From Eubacteriaceae bacterium (GTDB taxonomy: Bacteria; Bacillota; Clostridia; Eubacteriales; UBA1433), in contig JAAZOI010000044.1 of NCBI GenBank assembly GCA_012797825.1, positions 1 to 13,383 on the forward strand: a stretch of DNA of 13,383 bases, read 5' to 3'. This document shows positions 7,482 through 13,383 of the stretch, piece after piece. Position numbers and translations under genes: made by a program. Positions within the stretch are counted from its first letter, which is position 1; every line of letters begins with the position of its first letter. The notes beneath the pieces were generated by a model. That model was given only the letters and a program-made list of their open reading frames with translations. It had not been told where the DNA came from and did not search any database.

Positions 7482-7509
7482 TTGCCAAACATAAATTATC
7501 GAATATAAT
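7482..7509 (+). promoter_or_regulatory. Sigma-A-type promoter of the VOC-family gene
   Basis: TTGCCA (7482-7487), a 16-base spacer and perfect TATAAT (7504-7509). The ribosome binding site AAAGGAG and the ATG at 7550 follow at a normal distance. Confidence 0.65.
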
Positions 7510-7549
7510 ATAAGCAATAATTAGTATACTAAAAAAGGAGAAAGAAATT

Positions 7550-7921
7550 ATGTTTAATAAAGTTGACCATATGGGCCTAAGCGTAAAAGACCTTGAAGTA
7601 TCGAGAAAGTTTTATGAAGAGCATTTCGGGTTTGAAAAATACTTTGAAATGGAAACAAAGATACCCGGAGTTGATAAAGTTTATTTTATTCGCTCTGGCG
7701 ATATTGTAATTGAACTTGTACATATGGCCGCGGTAAATGACGGGTATCATTTATGCCTGCTTTCTGATAATTTTGATGCCGATTACGACAGGCTCGTAGC
7801 CGCGGGAATAGAAGTGATGACGCCTGTTCAACCCGCAAAACCGAGAATACCCGAAGAAGAAGGCCGTAAAAGAGCGATGTTTATAGGACCTGACGGTGAA
7901 AAGATAGAAATAAGAGGGTAG
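7550..7921 (+). CDS. VOC-superfamily (glyoxalase/dioxygenase-fold) metalloprotein
   Basis: A 123-residue single-domain protein. The start VDHMGLSVKDLEVSRKFYEE (5-24) is the classic VOC opening. The four expected metal ligands are present at their usual places: H7 (DHMGL), E55 (VIELVH), H67 (GYHLCL) and E120 (GEKIEIRG). The fold binds a divalent metal and supports glyoxalase I, fosfomycin-resistance or dioxygenase chemistry, or bleomycin binding. The complete H/E/H/E set resembles glyoxalase I-type lyases that detoxify 2-oxoaldehydes, but the substrate cannot be assigned from sequence alone. AAAGGAG lies about seven bases before the ATG. It has its own promoter and terminator, so it is a single-gene unit. 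Confidence 0.87.
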   Translation: MFNKVDHMGLSVKDLEVSRKFYEEHFGFEKYFEMETKIPGVDKVYFIRSGDIVIELVHMAAVNDGYHLCLLSDNFDADYDRLVAAGIEVMTPVQPAKPRIPEEEGRKRAMFIGPDGEKIEIRG

Positions 7922-7930
7922 GGGATAATT

Positions 7931-7956
7931 AAACCGCATATAAAGTGCGGTTTTTT
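7931..7956 (+). terminator. Rho-independent terminator after the VOC gene
   Basis: AAACCGCA (7931-7938) pairs with TGCGGTTT (7946-7953), loop TATAAAG, within a run of T to 7956. It begins 9 bases after the stop codon. Confidence 0.88.
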
Positions 7957-8027
7957 AATTGTTTGAATTAACTATGATTTTAGCGACCGCAATTATTATA
8001 CATTTTATATGTTAATATTTATATTCA

Positions 8028-8036
8028 TGCTATAAT
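8028..8036 (+). promoter_or_regulatory. Extended -10 promoter element of the CPBP gene
   Basis: TGCTATAAT (8028-8036) is a consensus extended -10 (TGn plus TATAAT). No good -35 box is visible, which extended -10 promoters do not need. The ATG at 8096 lies about 50 bases past the predicted start of transcription. Confidence 0.5.
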
Positions 8037-8095
8037 TAGTGCAATTATATTTATCTATATATAAAAAATTTACATTTAAGAACAGGGCGTACATA

Positions 8096-8819
8096 ATGAA
8101 AAAATCAACACCGTTTTTAATGCCGCTTTTCAGAAGCGCACTATTTATCGCAGTAGGGTTATTATTTGCTGTATTAACAAAACAATCATTACAGCAGGCG
8201 AGCCGGTGGTGGACTGTATTATGTGTGCTTTGCAACATAATTACTATCCTTGTATTAATGGCTATCTGCAAGAGGGATGGTATTACATATAAGCAGCTTA
8301 TCGGATATGAAAAAAAACAAAGCAAGATTAAATATATTCTGTTTATAATAGTCATAATGCTTTTAACAGGAATAGGCGGAATGTACGGTGCGGGATTTAT
8401 GATTTATGGTCATATTCCCGTAATTATGGTTCAGCCTGTTCCAATCTGGATAGCGGCCGTAAATGTTATACTGCTTCCGCTTACCATAGTTTTTGCGGAG
8501 CTGCCTTTATATTTTGGATATTCAATTAACGGAATTGAAAAAGCTACGGGAAATAAAATATTGGCAATTGTGAATGCGATGTTTTTTTTACGCTTTGCAA
8601 CATAGTTTTATCCCTCTGCTTTGGGACTTTAAATATATGCTGTTCAGATTCTTATCTTTTCTACCGTTATTGCTGATATTGGGAATTATTTATAATAAAA
8701 ACAGAAAACTTCAGCCGCTGATGATCGGGCACGGTGTTATGGATTTAGCGACCGGAACGCAGATATTAATACTTTCCATATATCCCGCATTCTATGAAAT
8801 GATGCAGAAAATGAGTTGA
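8096..8819 (+). pseudogene. CPBP-family intramembrane protease (Abi/CAAX type), broken by a one-base frameshift
   Basis: Two overlapping frames together spell one membrane protein of 240 residues. The first (ATG 8096, AGGG at 8084-8087) runs through about four hydrophobic segments and ends at a TAG at 8603-8605. The second continues seamlessly with FYALQHSFIPLLWDFKYM and ends at 8819. The join is a run of eight T (8582-8589); with seven T the frame is restored as NAMFFYALQHS. The CPBP/CAAX-protease motifs are split across the break: the glutamate motif AELPLYFGY before it, QHSF and GHGVMD after it. Such proteases process prenylated or other membrane proteins and in bacteria are often linked to bacteriocin immunity. 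As written, the product lacks both His motifs and should be inactive. A sequencing error or slippage in the T-run remains possible. Confidence 0.82.
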
Positions 8820-8872
8820 AGAGGTATTGCGCCTTAAATCAGCTCCATTTGTCAGTGTTTTTTTTATTAATG

Positions 8873-9571
8873 TTAAGTAATTGTAATAAATTCGTCCTCA
8901 TCGTTATTTATTGAAACCAAGGAAAACGAAATATCAGCGCCGAATTCTTCTTTAAGGGAATTTAGAAACTCGGTTAAAAACGCAATATTTTCTCTTTCCT
9001 GCTCAAGTCTTGCTTTTACTTTGTTGTTGCGGCGCTGTTTAAGAGCGTCTATTATAATAATGCGCTTTGATGCCGCGAACTCTGATAGGCTTATAAGGAT
9101 TTTACGCGCTTTTGCTGATACAAAAGCCACCGCGCTTATAATATGACTTGCGCACTTTACCGTAAAAACCCCAAAGCTGCTTAACGCTTTTTTTACATAA
9201 CTGTCTATATCATACTCTTTTAGCAAAGCGGTTTTAATTTTTGGATACGCACGCCTTCCGCTTGCAACAGTTGATTTGAATAACTTCTTTACATAGTAAT
9301 CAAAATCTACTTCTTTATGCAAAACAATTTTTATTTTCGGATATGCGCACTTTGTGCTTTCTATTATTGTTTTGAGAGATTTTTTCACATAGTAATCAAA
9401 ATCAATTTCTTTATGCAAAACAATGTTTAATTTCGCGCACCCGCTTTTTGTGTTTTTTACAATAGATTTAAAAAACTTTTTTACATAAGAATCAATATCG
9501 TATTCTTTTTGTAACGCTATTTTTAATCGCGCGAGTGTATTTTCAGTTTTTAATTTATTTAAATTTTTCAT
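8873..9571 (-). CDS. Unrecognised protein with four tandem 32-residue repeats
   Basis: A 232-residue protein that I do not recognise. Residues 14-141 are four consecutive units of exactly 32 residues (starting at 14, 46, 78 and 110), with approximate consensus PKIKIVLHKExDxDxYVKK followed by a variable lysine-rich tail. Units 1 and 4 share KEYDIDSYVKK; units 2 and 3 share VLHKE and DFDYYVKK. Each unit looks like one or two amphipathic basic helices. After the repeats come a mildly hydrophobic stretch (142-165), a basic segment with KQRRNNKVKARLEQERE (178-194, coiled-coil-like) and an acidic tail (NNDEDEF). No signal peptide or clear transmembrane helix is present. The start ATG is preceded by GGGTGA. 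The gene converges on the CPBP gene and diverges from the cupin gene. Envelope or nucleic-acid association is possible but unsupported. Confidence 0.75.
   Translation of the reverse strand: MKNLNKLKTENTLARLKIALQKEYDIDSYVKKFFKSIVKNTKSGCAKLNIVLHKEIDFDYYVKKSLKTIIESTKCAYPKIKIVLHKEVDFDYYVKKLFKSTVASGRRAYPKIKTALLKEYDIDSYVKKALSSFGVFTVKCASHIISAVAFVSAKARKILISLSEFAASKRIIIIDALKQRRNNKVKARLEQERENIAFLTEFLNSLKEEFGADISFSLVSINNDEDEFITIT
9149..9532 (-). repeat. Four tandem 96-bp coding repeats
   Basis: The units occupy 9532-9437, 9436-9341, 9340-9245 and 9244-9149 (reverse strand). Units 2 and 3 are the most alike in DNA, both containing ATAGTAATCAAAATC and TTCTTTATGCAAAACAAT on the + strand, which suggests the more recent duplication. 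The repeats are in register with codons. Confidence 0.9.
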
Positions 9572-9691
9572 TTACGCTCACCCAAACAGAGACTATTTTA
9601 TGAATTATTAAAATACCCTATACTTATATATTTAAAGTTAAATTCCCAAATTCCGCATTTTTTATAAGTATTTTTTAATTTTTTTATAAGG

Positions 9692-9705
9692 GTTGCATTT
9701 GCAAC
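9692..9705. promoter_or_regulatory. Short inverted repeat upstream of the cupin gene, possible operator
   Basis: GTTGCA (9692-9697) and TGCAAC (9700-9705) are inverted around TT. It lies in the divergent spacer between the repeat-protein gene and the cupin gene, about 75 bases before the cupin start. A regulatory role is a guess. Confidence 0.25.
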
Positions 9706-9779
9706 ATATTTATTTGAGTATGTTTTGTAATATTGAATTAACAATTTATGGAACGATATTTAACAAGGAGGCGGCTGAT

Positions 9780-10097
9780 ATGATAGAACAGGTATTTCAT
9801 TATTCACTGGGCGATAACAAATCTATAGAAAAAATAATATTTGACGAAAACTTGAATTACATACACATGGTATTTCCTAAAGGCGGGGGCGCGCCCGAAC
9901 ACTACACGAACGGCAACGTGTATATGACGGTTTTACGCGGCGTTTTGTCTATAAAGTTAGGAGAGCAGGAAGCGCGCGATTACACGCGAGGCAGCATAAT
10001 TAAAATTCCGCATAACACAAAAATGCTTATAAAAAACCCATACGAAGCCGTGCTAGAGCTGATAATAGTAAAAGCTCCCGCTCCCGAAGTGAAATAA
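9780..10097 (+). CDS. Small single-domain cupin protein
   Basis: A 105-residue protein with a cupin beta barrel. Block 1 is FPKGGGAPEHYTNGNVYMT (32-50) followed by VLRG; block 2 is GSIIKIPHNTKMLIKNP (71-87). The metal-binding motifs are incomplete: only H41 of the usual HxH is present, the motif-1 glutamate is not obvious, and the final His of motif 2 is replaced, although H78 lies nearby. It may therefore bind a ligand or metal in an unusual way rather than act as a typical enzyme. The frame is open further up to 9693, but AAGGAGG (9765-9771) eight bases before the ATG at 9780 clearly sets the start. It is a single-gene unit with its own terminator. The substrate is unknown. Confidence 0.82.
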   Translation: MIEQVFHYSLGDNKSIEKIIFDENLNYIHMVFPKGGGAPEHYTNGNVYMTVLRGVLSIKLGEQEARDYTRGSIIKIPHNTKMLIKNPYEAVLELIIVKAPAPEVK

Positions 10098-10117
10098 AAG
10101 TATTTACGATAAATAAG

Positions 10118-10141
10118 ACCGCACGTGAGTGCGGTTTTTTT
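10118..10141 (+). terminator. Rho-independent terminator after the cupin gene
   Basis: ACCGCAC (10118-10124) pairs with GTGCGGT (10129-10135) around a GTGA tetraloop, followed by a T-run to 10141. It is 20 bases past the stop codon. Confidence 0.92.
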
Positions 10142-10255
10142 GTTATCAATTTCAAAATATTATATGAAAAATAACTTCAATATTATATAATAAAAATGAT
10201 TTATATTTAATTCTAATAAATTAAAAATTTCATAAACAATATATGAGGTGATAAG

Positions 10256-10942
10256 ATGAGCATTAAAAAACTCGATATATGGAATCAATGGCACAAAATT
10301 ATGTCGTTAGTGATTAAAGAAGGCAACCCGATAATAGATAATTACATATATTTATATGAACACGGCGATGACGGATTGCCCGCTGAAATGATTATGAAAA
10401 TATACGATAATCACGGCGGAAGTATGGAAGAAGGAAAATATAAATTGCAAAATGATTGTTTAATAAATATGCTTTACTTTGCGGCTGTTAGAAATAACGC
10501 AGGCATTAAAGTGTTCGCTGTCGGCAATGAATTTGAAGTTACTGCCGAGGAATTGCAAAGCATGAAAGCAAATATTGATCAGCTTGATACAATAGCAGGA
10601 TATAAGACTGAAAATTTTACTTTAGAGCAATTTGCCAAAGATTTTAAGGATCATACTATTTATCATTCAACTTTAGTGGGTGATAAAAAGAACGGAGACA
10701 GTGCTTTTTTCGCTTTAACGGACAACAACAAAGTTGTTTATTATCCTGTCTTTTTAACTTTAGAACATGTAAAAGAGTTTTTTGAACAGCAGGATAGAGG
10801 GGGGTATATGATTATACAGAATAATCTTAAGGATTTCCTATCAATGCTAGACAGTAACGAACATTTAAATAAATTGGGTGTTGTTATCGAACCTCTTTAT
10901 AATTTTGCCGTAGGCATTCCGCCAAAGTTTAGAATTAAATGA
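10256..10942 (+). CDS. SseB-like domain protein of unknown function
   Basis: A 228-residue soluble protein. The C-terminal part (about 150-215) resembles the SseB N-terminal domain: FFALTDNNKVVYYPVFLTLE, then HVKEFF, YMIIQNNLKDFLSML and LGVVIEPLY. The N-terminal 130 residues look mostly helical, with an ELQSMK region near 99, and are not recognised. SseB-like domains are common in toxin-immunity and accessory loci of Firmicutes, but no activity is known for this one. GAGGTGA five bases before the ATG sets the start. A TATAAT at 10186-10191 could be its -10 box, though no clear -35 is seen. It heads a likely four-gene unit with short gaps ending at the terminator at 12451. An immunity or adaptor role is only inferred from neighbours. 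Confidence 0.6.
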   Translation: MSIKKLDIWNQWHKIMSLVIKEGNPIIDNYIYLYEHGDDGLPAEMIMKIYDNHGGSMEEGKYKLQNDCLINMLYFAAVRNNAGIKVFAVGNEFEVTAEELQSMKANIDQLDTIAGYKTENFTLEQFAKDFKDHTIYHSTLVGDKKNGDSAFFALTDNNKVVYYPVFLTLEHVKEFFEQQDRGGYMIIQNNLKDFLSMLDSNEHLNKLGVVIEPLYNFAVGIPPKFRIK

Positions 10943-10979
10943 TAATAACTAAAAGAATATCTAAAAATAAAGGATACAT

Positions 10980-11642
10980 ATGAATATAAACGATAAATTG
11001 ACAATAAGCTTTTTCTCGTCAAATGAAGAAAATTTGTTATACTGCACAGTTATTGATATCAACGAAGCTGATAATAACTTGTATTTAGCAGAATGCTATA
11101 ATTTTTTTAAAGCAAACGATTTAATAGTAAAATACATAATTATTTATCTCAAGAATAGTAATAAAGCAGATTTATATTATATACACAAAAAAGAAACAGC
11201 AGGCTTTCAGCAAATTCAAGTTAATATCTCAAAATATATTAATGAAACAACATATATTGTGAGCGGCAAAATAAAAGAAATAAAAAACTTAAGAATAAAT
11301 GACAAATTAAAAATAGGAGTAGCAGAGCCGTGGAATTTTACATCTTCAGACGGAGATAACACATTTTATTGCACAATTATTGATATTAACAATAATAAAA
11401 AAGGCAAGCCTCTATATTTGGCTAAAAATAATTCTGTTTTTAAAGTTGATAATTTTAAAGTAAATTATATAATTTTTTATGATAGAAATTATTTTGATTC
11501 AGTTAATATGCATTACATTAATGAAAATGATATACAAGATTTCCAAGAAATTCATAATAATACAAAAAAATATATTAACGATTCAACTTTTATAATAATA
11601 GGTACGATTATGGAAATAAAAAGAAAAATTGTGAAAGAATAA
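10980..11642 (+). CDS. Unrecognised protein made of two tandem copies of one ~105-residue module
   Basis: A 220-residue protein that I do not recognise, clearly an internal duplication. Copy 1 is about residues 1-103, copy 2 about 105-216. Matching blocks are NDKLTI (4-9) and NDKLKI (107-112); YCTVIDIN (21-28) and YCTIIDIN (130-137); LYLA (34-37 and 145-148); KYIIIY (51-56) and NYIIFY (162-167); then FQQIQVNISKYINETTY (76-92) and FQEIHNNTKKYINDSTF (188-204), each closing with GKIKEIK or GTIMEIK. The pattern suggests a small beta-rich fold repeated twice, possibly like a pair of OB- or SH3-type barrels. AAAGGA lies five bases upstream of the ATG. The gene is strongly AT-rich and Asn/Ile/Lys-rich compared with the clpC operon. 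It is second in the four-gene unit. Confidence 0.7.
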   Translation: MNINDKLTISFFSSNEENLLYCTVIDINEADNNLYLAECYNFFKANDLIVKYIIIYLKNSNKADLYYIHKKETAGFQQIQVNISKYINETTYIVSGKIKEIKNLRINDKLKIGVAEPWNFTSSDGDNTFYCTIIDINNNKKGKPLYLAKNNSVFKVDNFKVNYIIFYDRNYFDSVNMHYINENDIQDFQEIHNNTKKYINDSTFIIIGTIMEIKRKIVKE

Positions 11643-11703
11643 AAATATATATGAAACACTATTCGCAAATAATGGATATTTAAATTAGTAAAAAGGAATA
11701 ATT

Positions 11704-11952
11704 ATGAAAAAATTATTAAATGAAAGTATGAATTATGGGAAACCAATATTGCTTACTATAGTCTGTATTGCCATGCTTGGATATGTTATTTCAAATATAA
11801 CAGATAATGGATTCCAACTAAAGTTCTTAGGCGTATTTGCTATTATTTTTATTACTTTTGCTATAACAATATTATTTTGGATTAATTATTTTATCAATAA
11901 AAAAAATAGGTCAGATGATAAAGAAGATTATGAGGAATTTAATAAAAAATAA
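11704..11952 (+). CDS. Small two-helix membrane protein, unknown function
   Basis: An 82-residue protein with two hydrophobic segments, about residues 14-31 (ILLTIVCIAMLGYVISNI) and 41-64 (centred on AIIFITFAITILFWINYF), joined by a short polar loop, and a highly charged C-terminal tail (KKNRSDDKEDYEEF). The short positive N-terminus and positive residues after helix 2 suggest a hairpin with both ends in the cytoplasm. AAAAGGA about seven bases before the ATG supports translation. No family is recognised. It could be a membrane anchor, a small immunity protein or a toxin-like membrane peptide. It is third in the four-gene unit, 61 bases after the duplicated-module gene and 33 before the CxxC protein gene. 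Confidence 0.65.
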   Translation: MKKLLNESMNYGKPILLTIVCIAMLGYVISNITDNGFQLKFLGVFAIIFITFAITILFWINYFINKKNRSDDKEDYEEFNKK

Positions 11953-11985
11953 TAATATTTTATAGTAAAGTTGGATTATTAGTAA

Positions 11986-12423
11986 ATGATAAATTATTGT
12001 GAACCAGAAATTCCTGAAATATATTGGATAAATAGCTTGACTTACAAGTGTGAGAATTGCGGAAATGTTTTTGAACTTACATTTACAAATGGTTATGATG
12101 TTATTAAACTTAAAGAGATAAATGGTGATGAAATAAGATGGCTTCCTACATACGGTAAAGGAGGCTATCTGGATTTAATAACAAAATTAATTCCTGAGCA
12201 CTCTAAAGATGATGTGATAACTATGATTGAATCAAAGAAATTTATAAAGGAATTAAAGAAGTATTCTGAAAAAGGAAGTAACGGGCAGGGGTTTGATTTT
12301 AGCATTGCAAGGCATGAATGCATTAATTGTAAATCAAAAGAATTAAAGATATTAGATGAAAAAGTACTTATGAAACCAAAATTAACTTGGCTTAAAATAT
12401 CTTGCGAACTAAAAAATCGATAA
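11986..12423 (+). CDS. Double-CxxC (zinc-ribbon-like) protein, unknown function
   Basis: A 145-residue protein. YKCENCGNVFEL (20-31) and HECINCKSKEL (110-120) supply two CxxC pairs (C22/C25, C112/C115) that could bind one zinc together, about 90 residues apart. The part between is acidic and helical, with LITKLIPEHSKDDVITMIES (64-83). The end (MKPKLTWLKI) is basic and aromatic. I recognise no precise family; the split zinc ribbon resembles small accessory proteins often found in toxin-immunity loci. No strong ribosome binding site precedes the ATG (the spacer has only a weak GGAT), so translation may be low or coupled. It is the last gene of the four-gene unit and is followed by the strong terminator at 12451. 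Confidence 0.65.
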   Translation: MINYCEPEIPEIYWINSLTYKCENCGNVFELTFTNGYDVIKLKEINGDEIRWLPTYGKGGYLDLITKLIPEHSKDDVITMIESKKFIKELKKYSEKGSNGQGFDFSIARHECINCKSKELKILDEKVLMKPKLTWLKISCELKNR

Positions 12424-12450
12424 AATAAACTTTTCTTTAATTACCAGCAA

Positions 12451-12478
12451 AAAGGGAGCTAATAAGCTCCCTTTTTTT
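12451..12478. terminator. Strong bidirectional terminator between convergent genes
   Basis: AAAGGGAGCT (12451-12460) pairs perfectly with AGCTCCCTTT (12465-12474) around AATA. A T-run follows on the + strand and an A-run precedes, so it can end both the CxxC gene and the reverse-strand panE-like gene. Confidence 0.93.
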
Positions 12479-12513
12479 AAACCCTCATATTTATTAAAAA
12501 GACCTCTTGCCTT

Positions 12514-13383
12514 TTATTCGAAATTGTACGATTCTTCTTTCGCATTGATTAGCATTACCATCATATCATTGTACGGGGTGGGTATTCCGTGCTTTTTGCC
12601 CATAATACTAATAGCCCCGTTAATTCTTTCAACTTCCGTCTTGCGCTTTTTATCGGTGTCCTGCAGCATCGAGCAGCGGTTGTGACCGACTACTTTCGCT
12701 CCGTCTATGTAATATTTTCTGCTTATCTCATCCGCGTCAAGCTCAAAACCTTCGGCTTTAGCAACAGCGCAGCCTTCCGCAACAAGATCATGCGCTATAG
12801 CGTACGCCGATTTGCTTTCCGCTAAAAATCCGTTTCTGGTGCCGAGCAGAGCGGATACTCCGTTTATGCCTACGTTAACCATAAGCTTCTGCCAGATTGC
12901 CGCAAGCACGTTGTCATGCTTGTACGCTTCTATGCCCGCTTCGTTTAACAGGTCAACAACTATCTGCGCTTTCGCAAGATTACCGTCTTTTCTCGCGCCT
13001 ATGTTAGTAGGTCCTATGCCTGCCTGGAACACATAACCCGGTCCGAGTACGGTCGCTCCCGACGCAGTCGCTCCGATTAGCAGGTTTTCTTTCTTAACAT
13101 AGGGCAGAATGTCCTCGTCGTTGCCGTACCCGTTCTGCAGCGTAAGCGCTAAAGTATCTTCTCCGAACAGGCAGCCTGCCTTTGATAATGCTGCTGCCGT
13201 GTTTACCGATTTTACAAATATTATTACAAGATCGGCTTTGCCTACTTCGTCAGCGCTCATTACTGCTTTGGGATGATACAACTTGTCTTCTTCTTTAACT
13301 TTTATTTTAAGACCTTTGGTGTTAATGTTATCTACATGTTCTTTCCAAACGTCTATTAAGTATAAGTCGTTTTTAACCGATAA
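12514..13383 (-). CDS. panE: 2-dehydropantoate 2-reductase family protein, N-terminus outside the window
   Basis: 289 residues are visible, in frame to the window edge; the NADPH-binding GxGxxG lies just outside. Visible parts begin DLYLIDVWKEHVDNINTKGL (end of the first beta strand and the following helix), then DLVIIFVKS and LTLQNGYGN of the Rossmann domain. The C-terminal catalytic domain has IWQKLMVNVGINGVSALLG, with the conserved Lys and two Asn, and SMLQDTDKKRKTEVERING, with the conserved Glu. Ketopantoate reductases reduce 2-dehydropantoate to pantoate with NADPH for coenzyme A synthesis, but this family also includes other 2-oxoacid or hydroxyacid reductases, so the symbol is provisional. 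The frame continues above the TTG at 13281, so that is not the start. It is convergent with the four-gene unit. Confidence 0.85.
   Translation of the reverse strand, partial: LSVKNDLYLIDVWKEHVDNINTKGLKIKVKEEDKLYHPKAVMSADEVGKADLVIIFVKSVNTAAALSKAGCLFGEDTLALTLQNGYGNDEDILPYVKKENLLIGATASGATVLGPGYVFQAGIGPTNIGARKDGNLAKAQIVVDLLNEAGIEAYKHDNVLAAIWQKLMVNVGINGVSALLGTRNGFLAESKSAYAIAHDLVAEGCAVAKAEGFELDADEISRKYYIDGAKVVGHNRCSMLQDTDKKRKTEVERINGAISIMGKKHGIPTPYNDMMVMLINAKEESYNFE

Noticed and set aside
8582..8589. Programmed ribosomal frameshift as the definite explanation for the split CPBP gene.
   Set aside because: A T8 run can allow slippage, but no stimulatory structure or internal Shine-Dalgarno is evident and CPBP genes are normally unbroken; kept only as an alternative.
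9149..9532. CRISPR-like or non-coding tandem repeat array.
   Set aside because: The 96-bp units are adjacent without spacers, diverge at third positions and keep one open reverse frame, so they are coding repeats.
13279..13281. TTG as start of the panE-like gene.
   Set aside because: The frame continues upstream with family-like sequence (LYLIDVWKEHVDNIN), so the gene extends past the window edge.

Overview
The window looks like a low-GC Gram-positive genome of the Clostridia type. The evidence is the mcsA-mcsB-clpC heat-shock/protein-quality-control order, strong AGGAGG-type ribosome binding sites, AT-rich spacers and short GC-stem/T-run terminators. No genus can be named from this alone.

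Layout. (1) Positions 1-4302 form one tight + strand operon. It starts with the 3' end of a gene that looks like the C-terminus of a REP-associated/IS200-type (Y1) transposase, in the place where ctsR usually sits. Then come mcsA (zinc-binding McsB activator), mcsB (protein arginine kinase) and clpC (AAA+ unfoldase), closed by a terminator at about 4325. McsA helps McsB mark proteins with phospho-arginine, and ClpC (with ClpP, not in the window) degrades them. (2) 4303-4770 is a non-coding junction with a partial copy of the clpC terminator, apparent gene debris and a good promoter. (3) 4771-6095 holds two consecutive immunity-type genes, a SUFU-domain protein and a SMI1/KNR4 (SUKH) protein, with no toxin next to them. 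(4) 6221-7921 holds small metabolic genes: a flavodoxin, a reverse-strand isoprenylcysteine-methyltransferase-like membrane protein, and a VOC/glyoxalase-fold metalloprotein. Several have recognisable promoters and terminators. (5) 8096-8819 is a CPBP intramembrane protease gene broken by one extra T in a T8 run. (6) 8873-9571 (reverse) encodes an unrecognised protein with four back-to-back 32-residue repeats. A small cupin gene diverges from it. (7) 10256-12423 is a likely four-gene transcription unit of accessory genes: an SseB-like protein, a protein made of two copies of one unknown ~105-residue module, a two-helix membrane protein and a double-CxxC protein. It ends at a strong bidirectional terminator. 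(8) From 12514 to the window edge (reverse) is a 2-dehydropantoate 2-reductase gene lacking its N-terminus.

Overall, a conserved stress operon is followed by an accessory zone that looks like a store of orphan immunity or defence-related genes. The parts most worth pursuing are the 32-residue repeat protein, the duplicated-module protein with its four-gene unit, the frameshifted CPBP gene, and the transposase-like gene joined to mcsA.
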